Assembly (NCBI GenBank): GCA_020442505.1 | Contig: JAGRJZ010000022.1 | Location: forward strand, 1 to 11,763 | Direction: 5' to 3' | DNA from: Alphaproteobacteria bacterium | GTDB taxonomy: Bacteria; Pseudomonadota; Alphaproteobacteria; Micavibrionales; Micavibrionaceae | DNA: 11,763 nt | Part shown: positions 4,606-10,234 of the stretch, one piece after another | Layout of the letters: every line of letters starts with the position of its first letter | Numbering within the stretch: position 1 is the stretch's first letter | Notes under the pieces: model-generated | The model's input: the letters and a program-made list of their open reading frames with translations, nothing else | Told to the model about the DNA's origin: nothing | Database searches by the model: none | Translations under genes and position numbers: made by a program

Positions 4606-6606
4606 TCAATAAGGCGGTCGTGCCTCCTGCGTCAGCGCGACGAAAGCTGATTCCAAAGCTTCGACCGTCTGATCCTTCGACCCCAGCCGCCGGATGGCCA
4701 CGGTTTCCTCGGCGGCCTCGCGCGCCCCGACGACAAAGAGGACCGGCACCTTGGCAACGGAGTGCTCGCGCACTTTATAGTTGATCTTTTCATTGCGCAG
4801 ATCCAGCTCCGCGCGCAGCCCCGCGGCCTTAAGATCTTCATATACCCGGCGGGCGTAATCGTCGGCTTCGGAGGTGATCGTCGCGACGACGACCTGCACC
4901 GGTGCTAGCCATAGGGGAAGTTTGCCGGCGTAAGATTCAATCAAAATGCCGGCAAAACGTTCCAGTGTTCCCAAAACGGTGCGATGAAGCATAACCGGCC
5001 GGTGTTTTTCTCCGTCTTCTCCGATATAAGACGCGTCCAGTCGCTCCGGCAGGTTAAAGTCCAGCTGAAGCGTTGCGCATCCCCATTCCCGGCCGATGGA
5101 ATCCCGGATGATAAAACCCAGTTTCGGGCCATAAAAGGCCCCGTCGCCTTCCGCGATCTCATAAGGGAAGTCCAGTTCCGTCAGCGCGTCCTTCAGCCCC
5201 TGTTCGGCTTTGTCCCATAATTCGTCGGATCCGACCCGTTGTTCGGGGCGCGTTTCCAGCGTGATTTTGTAATCCTCGAACCCGAAATCGCGGTAAATAT
5301 CTCGCGCCAGGCGGCAAAACCGGACGCTTTCCTCTAAAATTTGGTCTTCGGTACAGAAAATATGCGCATCGTCCTGCGTCATTTGCCGGACGCGCATCAA
5401 GCCGTGCAGCGCGCCGTGTGCTTCGTTGCGGTGGCAACAACCAAATTCCGCCATGCGGATCGGCAAGTCGCGGTAGGATTTAATGCCTTGCCGGAAGATT
5501 TGAATATGTGCCGGGCAGTTCATCGGTTTAAGCGCCATCAGGGAGCCCTCTCCGGAGAGAATAGGACCATCATTTTCCGTATTTGGTACTTCGTCCGGCA
5601 CCACGAACATGTTTTCCCGATATTTCCCCCAGTGGCCTGAGGCTTTCCACAATTTGTTATCCATCAGCTGCGGGGTTTTGACCTCTACGTAGCCGCCATC
5701 CTGAATCCGGCGGCGTATATATTGTTCCAGCTGGTTATAGATCACGAAGCCCTTCGGGTGCCAGAAGACGGAGCCCTGCGCTTCCTCCTGAAAGTGATAC
5801 AGATCCATCTGCTGGCCCAGTTTGCGGTGGTCCCGTTTTTCGGCTTCCTCCAGCCGGGTCAGATAGGCCTGCAATTCTTTGTCGTTGCGCCACGCCGTGC
5901 CGTAGATCCGGGTCAGCATCTGGTTGCGTTGATCTCCGCGCCAATACGCACCCGCGACCTTCATCAGCTTGAACGCCCCGACATGCTTCAGGGACGGCAA
6001 ATGCGGCCCACGGCACAGATCGATAAAGCCGGTTTCTCCTTGGGCATAGAGCTGGAAATCGCTGTCCTGTCCGGATTCTTCGATGATCTTGACCTTGTAC
6101 GATTCCCCACGTTCTTGAAACGCGGAGAGGGCTGCGTCCTTGCTGTTCAGACTTTTGACGATCGGCGTGTTCGTTTCCTTGATCTTGCGCATTTCTTTTT
6201 CGATCGCGGCGAGATCCTCGACGGACAGCGCCTCCGGAAATTCCACGTCGTAATAAAATCCGTTCTCGATCGTGGGGCCGATGGCCAGTTTCGCCGCCGG
6301 GTACAGGTTCTTCACCGCCCGGGCCAGAATCTGCGCCGCGACGGTGTGGCGCATGATCTCCAGCCCCTCTTCGCCGTCCAGCGTGATGATCTCAAAGCGC
6401 GCGTCCGTGGTAATCGGGTCGCTCAAATCCCGCTGGGTTCCGTCGATTTTGACGGCGATCGCGGCCTTGGCCAGCGATTGGGAGATCGTCTCCGCGATTT
6501 GCAGACCCGTCACCCCGGATTCGTAGCGGCGCTGCGCCCCGTCGGGAAAGGTTACGGTGATCGGATTTATCGGATCGGACATGGTTGTTTGCGCGGCTTG
6601 TGTCAC
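4606..6606 (-). CDS. thrS: Threonyl-tRNA synthetase
   Basis: This 666-aa cytoplasmic enzyme charges tRNA-Thr. Domains in order: TGS (about 15-75), the tRNA_SAD editing region (80-225), the class II catalytic core (about 260-560) and the anticodon-binding domain (565-660). Zinc ligands are present: C364 in MNCP, H415 in DDAHIF and H541 in MLHR. Motif 2 has R393 in CHRNE. The editing region keeps H87 and the C198/H202 pair (LCRGPH), but the residue that is the second histidine of HxxxH in E. coli (H77) is A91 here (RHTVAAQ). The start is GTG at 6606, preceded by a GAGGG with 5-nt spacing; an ATG at 6582 lacks an SD. It heads a probable two-gene unit with the type I secretion gene. The usual neighbours infC and rpmI are absent. 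Confidence 0.97.
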   Translation of the reverse strand: MTQAAQTTMSDPINPITVTFPDGAQRRYESGVTGLQIAETISQSLAKAAIAVKIDGTQRDLSDPITTDARFEIITLDGEEGLEIMRHTVAAQILARAVKNLYPAAKLAIGPTIENGFYYDVEFPEALSVEDLAAIEKEMRKIKETNTPIVKSLNSKDAALSAFQERGESYKVKIIEESGQDSDFQLYAQGETGFIDLCRGPHLPSLKHVGAFKLMKVAGAYWRGDQRNQMLTRIYGTAWRNDKELQAYLTRLEEAEKRDHRKLGQQMDLYHFQEEAQGSVFWHPKGFVIYNQLEQYIRRRIQDGGYVEVKTPQLMDNKLWKASGHWGKYRENMFVVPDEVPNTENDGPILSGEGSLMALKPMNCPAHIQIFRQGIKSYRDLPIRMAEFGCCHRNEAHGALHGLMRVRQMTQDDAHIFCTEDQILEESVRFCRLARDIYRDFGFEDYKITLETRPEQRVGSDELWDKAEQGLKDALTELDFPYEIAEGDGAFYGPKLGFIIRDSIGREWGCATLQLDFNLPERLDASYIGEDGEKHRPVMLHRTVLGTLERFAGILIESYAGKLPLWLAPVQVVVATITSEADDYARRVYEDLKAAGLRAELDLRNEKINYKVREHSVAKVPVLFVVGAREAAEETVAIRRLGSKDQTVEALESAFVALTQEARPPY

Positions 6607-6650
6607 GGCGCCCTCTTTCGCTTTTATTGTGATCGAGCTGAAGATCTTAA

Positions 6651-6679
6651 GATTTATCCTGCTTTTCCGTCGCTGTCGA
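6651..6679 (-). promoter_or_regulatory. Possible promoter of thrS
   Basis: TCGACA (minus strand 6679-6674, five of six to TTGACA) is followed after 17 nt by TAAATC (6656-6651), a modest -10. The predicted leader to the GTG is about 40 nt. The palindrome ATCTTAAGAT (6644-6653) overlaps the -10. No attenuator or tRNA-like leader was recognised. Confidence 0.3.
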
Positions 6680-6718
6680 GGGGGAAGATAAGCCGTTTTT
6701 CGTCAAAAATAAAAATAT

Positions 6719-6747
6719 TTGACATAAAAAATATTTTGCTGTACGAT
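6719..6747 (+). promoter_or_regulatory. Strong sigma-70-type promoter of the 94-codon gene
   Basis: Consensus TTGACA at 6719-6724, a 17-nt spacer, and TACGAT at 6742-6747. The start is expected near 6754, leaving about 34 nt before the ATG at 6788. The surroundings are very A+T-rich, and a 10-mer AAAAATATTT occurs at 6711-6720 and again at 6727-6736, overlapping the -35 and sitting in the spacer. Confidence 0.7.
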
Positions 6748-6787
6748 CCGGATCATTCGTCACACACTGTAAAGAAAGGGCAAGGAT

Positions 6788-7072
6788 ATGAGTGTAACGG
6801 CAGATAACGTGTCTGGTATGATGGCAATAAACTTTCAAAATTTTGGGAAGGCTAAGGATGATGGCATAGAAGTTTCCAATACTGTGTACATCCATGAGAG
6901 TCTTGCTGAACGGTTTGTTGTAAACGCTTTAAATGGGAAATGTGATCCCAAAAGCCTTGTGCATTTGGTTGGGACTGATCGTCTTATTACTATTTTTGGA
7001 CGTCTTGTCGGTACGGGGCAGGCTACTTTGCAGCAGATTAGAGACGTTTTTCCTAAAAATTTAATGAATTAA
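6788..7072 (+). CDS. Hypothetical protein (94 aa), unrecognised
   Basis: I do not recognise this protein. It is soluble, without signal peptide, membrane segment or cysteine-rich motif; its one cysteine is in NGKCDPKS. It begins MSVTADNVSGMMAINFQNFG, and the C-terminal half (about 45-92) is likely helical, with HLVGTDRLITIFGRLVGTG followed by a short amphipathic stretch. The start is supported by AAAGGG 7 nt upstream (AAGGA lies immediately before the ATG) and by the promoter at 6719-6747; a hairpin terminator follows. It is thus a monocistronic unit between thrS (divergent) and msrB (same strand). G+C is about 43% over 6841-7020 by hand count, against about 58% in the start of thrS, suggesting recent acquisition or an orphan gene. 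A minus-strand frame at 6647-6895 overlaps its start and lacks comparable signals. Confidence 0.7.
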   Translation: MSVTADNVSGMMAINFQNFGKAKDDGIEVSNTVYIHESLAERFVVNALNGKCDPKSLVHLVGTDRLITIFGRLVGTGQATLQQIRDVFPKNLMN

Positions 7073-7104
7073 TACCAGTAAAATCGTCTTTTGTTCCTTG
7101 ATGA

Positions 7105-7154
7105 AGGCGCAACGGGAATAGCTCCGGAGAGCTTTCCAGCGCCTCTTGATTTTT
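7105..7154 (+). terminator. Probable terminator of the 94-codon gene
   Basis: A long imperfect hairpin: AGGCGC (7105-7110) with GCGCCT (7139-7144), GGAA (7115-7118) with TTCC (7134-7137), and AGCTC (7120-7124) with GAGCT (7129-7133) around a CGGA tetraloop. It is followed by CTTGATTTTT (7145-7154). The interrupted stem is unusual for a plain terminator, so a structured 3' RNA is possible. Confidence 0.6.
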
Positions 7155-7221
7155 CCGCGACAAACTCTACCTCTCTTTCCGTAACGTTTTATGGGTATAA
7201 AAAAGCAGGGGGGAGAGAGTT

Positions 7222-7734
7222 ATGAACATATTTTTTCGCAGGATGGTTTTGACGCTGGCTGCGGGCGGGGTTTTCTCGGCCGGGGGCGTCGTGCGTGCAG
7301 AGGAGATCCACAAAATGCCAAAAAAGCTAACCCCTATCCAGGAATACGTAACCCAACACGGCGGGACGGAGCGGGCCTTTCAAAACGAATATTGGAACAA
7401 CCACGCGGATGGGATCTACGTGGATATCGTGACGGGAGAGCCGCTTTTTTCTTCCACAGACAAATTTGATTCAGGCTCCGGCTGGCCCAGCTTCACTAAG
7501 CCGATCCGGCAAAGCGTTGTGACGGAGAACGAAGACACCTCTCACGGCATGGTCCGGACAGAGGTCAAGGGATCCGAGTCCGGCTCCCATCTGGGGCATT
7601 TATTCAATGACGGACCGAGAGACAAAGGCGGGATGCGTTATTGCATCAACTCGGCGTCTCTGCGCTTCGTTCCCAAGGAATATCTGGAGGAAGAGGGCTA
7701 CGGGGAATATCTGTCCTTGTTCGAGCAGGAATAG
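7222..7734 (+). CDS. msrB: Exported peptide-methionine (R)-S-oxide reductase, MsrB
   Basis: This 170-aa protein repairs the R-epimer of methionine sulfoxide in proteins. A signal peptide is evident: RR at 6-7, a hydrophobic core (about 8-24) and a likely cleavage after VRA (26), so it should act in the periplasm. The MsrB fold follows: KFDSGSGWPSF (81-91), SHLGHLFNDGP (122-132) and RYCINSASLRFVP (139-151) with the catalytic C141. C141 is the only cysteine. The zinc-binding CxxC pairs are absent, and the position that often carries the resolving cysteine (GCGWPSF) is S86. Regeneration would then need a direct reductant such as a periplasmic thioredoxin-like protein. A purine-rich SD (AGGGGGGAGAG) precedes the ATG. 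It converges on the DUF1761 gene with 23 nt between. Confidence 0.93.
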   Translation: MNIFFRRMVLTLAAGGVFSAGGVVRAEEIHKMPKKLTPIQEYVTQHGGTERAFQNEYWNNHADGIYVDIVTGEPLFSSTDKFDSGSGWPSFTKPIRQSVVTENEDTSHGMVRTEVKGSESGSHLGHLFNDGPRDKGGMRYCINSASLRFVPKEYLEEEGYGEYLSLFEQE

Positions 7735-7757
7735 GAAGGAAGATGCTCCCCCGCAGA

Positions 7758-8177
7758 CTAGATGATGTAAGCCATGGCGAGATGCGTCAGCGCGAAGATG
7801 TAGTACCCGCCCAGCTGATAGGCCGAATCGATGGCGGCGGCCTGAAACGGATAGCCGGTGTAAAGCGACCCCATCACAATCGGCGGCATGGCGAACGCGA
7901 CCCACAAAAGACATGACAGGCTTAGCATCGCGTTGACCGTGGAGATGTCCATGATGGACAGCAAAAAGGAGTAAAAACTTGCTCCGATCAGCCAGAGAAG
8001 AAACGAAATGACCGCAGTCATAGGCGGAAAGCGTTTCGTCGTCTCGTTCGTTTTGCCCCGGGCGGCCAGCCACGTCGTTCCCATCATTTTCGGGTGATAC
8101 CATACAAGCCCCAGCCCAAAGGCAAGAAGCGCGGACACGAATGTTTGCAGATAAGGGAAGTCAATTAGAAGGGTCAT
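7758..8177 (-). CDS. DUF1761 family membrane protein
   Basis: This 139-aa protein has four predicted membrane segments (about 8-27, 51-74, 82-104 and 114-137). The pattern of a WY pair ending the first segment (GLGLVWYHPKMMGTTWL, 21-37), a short polar loop, and an aspartate plus a G/Y-rich last segment (AIDSAYQLGGYY) matches DUF1761, a family of unknown function that I recognise from memory. The ATG at 8177 has GAGGAA about 8 nt upstream. It starts 25 nt after the sdhB stop on the same strand, so it is probably cotranscribed, but nothing links it to succinate dehydrogenase; it is too different from SdhC/SdhD (no quinone or haem motifs seen) to be an anchor subunit. Confidence 0.75.
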   Translation of the reverse strand: MTLLIDFPYLQTFVSALLAFGLGLVWYHPKMMGTTWLAARGKTNETTKRFPPMTAVISFLLWLIGASFYSFLLSIMDISTVNAMLSLSCLLWVAFAMPPIVMGSLYTGYPFQAAAIDSAYQLGGYYIFALTHLAMAYII

Positions 8178-8202
8178 CGTTTTTTCCTCGGTTTTTTGTT
8201 TA

Positions 8203-9000
8203 TCAGTTTTGACGCGCCAGCATCATCTTCTTAATATCGGCGATCGCCTTGGCGGGGTTTAAATCCTTCGGACATGTGGTCGTACAATTCATGATCGTGT
8301 GGCACCGGTAAAGGCGGAACGGGTCTTCCAGCTGATCCAGGCGTTCCCCCGCCGCTTCGTCGCGGCTGTCGGCCAGCCAGCGATAGGCTTGCTGCAAAAT
8401 GGCGGGACCCAAAAACCGGTCGCCGTTCCACCAATAGCTGGGGCAGGCGGTTGAGCAGCAAAAACACAAAATACAGGCCGCGGGGCCCTTGCCGTCATGG
8501 CCGTTCAGAAGATCGGCGTCCTGCGGGCTTTGCAGTCGTTCCCGGGACGGCGCAGGCGAATCGGCCTTCAGCCATGGCTCGATCATCGTGTATTGGGCGT
8601 AAGCCTGATCAAGATCGGGCACCAGATCCTTGACGACCGGCATATGCGGCAGAGGCGAAACCTGGACGTCTCCCTTTACGTCGTCGATCGCCTTCAAACA
8701 GGCCAGCGTGTTCGTCCCGTCGATATTCATCGCGCAAGACCCGCAAATTCCCTCCCGGCAGGAGCGGCGCAGCGTCAGCGTCGAATCGACATTGTTTTTG
8801 ATGTAAAGCAGGGCGTCGAGAACCATCGGGCCGCACCGATCCAAATCAATCTCATACGTGTCCCAGCGGGGATTTTCGGTTCCTTCCGGGTCCCAGCGAT
8901 AAATACGAAAGGCTTTCTTGCGGCCGGGGGCGTCCCCGGCGGCGCTGACCGTCCGGCCCTTTTGAATCTTGGAATCCTGCGGTAGGGCGAATTGCGCCAT
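8203..9000 (-). CDS. sdhB: Succinate dehydrogenase iron-sulfur subunit
   Basis: The 265-aa electron-transfer subunit of complex II passes electrons from the SdhA flavin to ubiquinone at the inner face of the cytoplasmic membrane. The [2Fe-2S] ligands are C81, C86, C89 (SCREGICGSC) and C101; the second ferredoxin-like domain has C176, C179, C182, C186 (CILCFCCSTACPSYWW), C233, C239 and C243 for the [4Fe-4S] and [3Fe-4S] clusters. Length and sequence are normal for alphaproteobacteria. I chose the ATG at 9000 (MAQFALPQDSKI), which fits the family's N-terminus; an in-frame GTG at 9015 would add five residues. Neither has a clear SD. sdhC, sdhD and sdhA are not next to it: lptE lies upstream and a DUF1761 gene downstream, so it must be fed by subunits encoded elsewhere or outside the window. 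Confidence 0.96.
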   Translation of the reverse strand: MAQFALPQDSKIQKGRTVSAAGDAPGRKKAFRIYRWDPEGTENPRWDTYEIDLDRCGPMVLDALLYIKNNVDSTLTLRRSCREGICGSCAMNIDGTNTLACLKAIDDVKGDVQVSPLPHMPVVKDLVPDLDQAYAQYTMIEPWLKADSPAPSRERLQSPQDADLLNGHDGKGPAACILCFCCSTACPSYWWNGDRFLGPAILQQAYRWLADSRDEAAGERLDQLEDPFRLYRCHTIMNCTTTCPKDLNPAKAIADIKKMMLARQN

Positions 9001-9090
9001 GAAGAAAAATCCCACACCAGAAATAAAACAAAATCTCCCGGAAAGGATAAAGCGTTTGCAGCGGAAAGGAAAGGGGGTTTGTAACGCCGC

Positions 9091-9597
9091 TTAGGGCACG
9101 CGTTCGAAATATAGGGCCAATTGCGTTTCGGCCTTTCGGGCCAGCTCGCCCAGCGCGCTTTCCCGCGCGGCGTTTTCGGATACGCGCGTGGTGAAATGGC
9201 TCTGGAGCTTGTTGTAGCTGGTAATCGCCATTAATGGCCGTTCCAGAAGGACGGTCCCCGCCTGGTCGGAGAGCTTCATGGTCGTATCCAGCCGGAGTTG
9301 CGCCCGGGTCGCGTCGGCGCTTTTCGTGATGTCGAGATCGGTGATCCGCTCCTTCACGGGGTCGAAGGACAAGGTATAGGCGGGGTCGGTCGGCACGCCG
9401 TTTTGATACAGCCAGTCGATCAAAAGATTGCGCAGAATCTGGCCCTCCCGATCCGGGATGTTGGCGATTTTGATCCGGTCGAACTGCGCGGTGACCGTTT
9501 TTGCGCTCTGCGTACCGTATAGGGGCTGAAACCCGCAGGCGGCAAGAGCGAGGATAAAGCACGCAGACATGAAGATACGGAGAAAGATAAAGATCAT
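9091..9597 (-). CDS. lptE: LptE-like lipoprotein of the LPS transport machinery
   Basis: This 168-aa protein has a lipoprotein signal peptide (about 1-20) with the lipobox LALAAC and lipidated C21, followed by GFQPLYG, a motif common in LptE proteins. LptE plugs the LptD barrel and helps insert LPS in the outer membrane. The rest (alternating strands such as FDRIKIANIPDREGQILRNL, then a C-terminal helix) fits the family. Its location behind leuS supports the call: in many alphaproteobacteria, from memory, the order is leuS, lptE, holA. Here a membrane gene lies between leuS and lptE, and sdhB rather than holA follows after 90 nt. The ATG is 2 nt after the stop of the upstream gene, with GAGGG 10 nt before it, so coupling is likely. 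A later ATG (residue 10) would also leave a working signal. Confidence 0.88.
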   Translation of the reverse strand: MIFIFLRIFMSACFILALAACGFQPLYGTQSAKTVTAQFDRIKIANIPDREGQILRNLLIDWLYQNGVPTDPAYTLSFDPVKERITDLDITKSADATRAQLRLDTTMKLSDQAGTVLLERPLMAITSYNKLQSHFTTRVSENAARESALGELARKAETQLALYFERVP

Positions 9598-9599
9598 GA

Positions 9600-10226
9600 C
9601 TAATCAACCCTCTGTGGTTGTTCCTTTTTCTGTACGTATTCGTGCAGCGGATAGCCCATTTGGTAGCGTCTGATGACAATGTAAACAGCAAAGGCCCAGT
9701 CTATCAGCATGAGATAAAGCGGATATACGATATTTTCCCATGTCGGATCGGGAACGGCCAACATGACCATAAGGTACCGTACGCCGGAAATAAAGGCTGA
9801 TATGGGGGGCTCTGTCTGAGGTCGATTGAACGATTTCCGTATCGTTGGCCAGTAGCTCAAAAAATCAATGAAGACTACGATAACCAGAGCCAAGACTGGG
9901 TTATCCGTTGCTTTCCACAATGGAATTGCCATGAAACATATAATCAGCGCGGCCCAATCGCTTTTTTTGTAATCGCGGTATCCAACGAAAAAGGCCAAAA
10001 GGGCGATTAACAGGCATGTCGCCGCCATCAGTCCCAAAACCCAAGCCGAAGGCCCGCCGTTCAGTTCGAATTGTGCCCATGCTCCTATACTTGAGACGCT
10101 TCCCAGCAAAAGCCAGGTAAAGGCATGCGGTTTGGTTTGTCCCTGATAAACGGTGTAAAGATACGTACCGTAGCGCAGCATGACGAGAACAGAACCTGCA
10201 ACAGCAAAAAACAAATACTGATCCAT
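9600..10226 (-). CDS. Polytopic membrane protein (208 aa) of unknown function
   Basis: Seven hydrophobic segments can be drawn (about 4-24, 36-53, 60-83, 90-104, 109-127, 143-157 and 165-186), followed by a charged C-terminal tail. The first loop has QGQTKPHAFTWLL (28-40); I recall similar GKTKPHxxSW motifs in widespread unnamed membrane proteins, but no function is known to me. An aspartate (D121, in VVFIDFLSYWPT) and D176 lie inside membrane segments. The ATG is 8 nt after the leuS stop and the lptE ATG follows 2 nt after its own stop, so it is translated within the leuS-lptE unit. G+C is about 45% over 9841-9960, clearly lower than leuS and lptE, which suggests it was inserted into an older pair. 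No SD better than AGG is seen. Confidence 0.75.
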   Translation of the reverse strand: MDQYLFFAVAGSVLVMLRYGTYLYTVYQGQTKPHAFTWLLLGSVSSIGAWAQFELNGGPSAWVLGLMAATCLLIALLAFFVGYRDYKKSDWAALIICFMAIPLWKATDNPVLALVIVVFIDFLSYWPTIRKSFNRPQTEPPISAFISGVRYLMVMLAVPDPTWENIVYPLYLMLIDWAFAVYIVIRRYQMGYPLHEYVQKKEQPQRVD

Positions 10227-10234
10227 CTGCTAAC

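Noticed and set aside
6607..6787. A tRNA-like or attenuator leader controlling thrS
   Set aside because: Apart from a 10-bp palindrome, no stable stem, leader peptide rich in threonine codons, or T-box element was found.
5722..6807. A 361-codon open frame on the plus strand
   Set aside because: It lies antisense across thrS and is explained by the codon bias of that gene; the product has no recognisable domain and no start signal.
7196..7201. TATAAA as a -10 for msrB
   Set aside because: No -35 at a suitable distance, and +1 would fall inside the Shine-Dalgarno.
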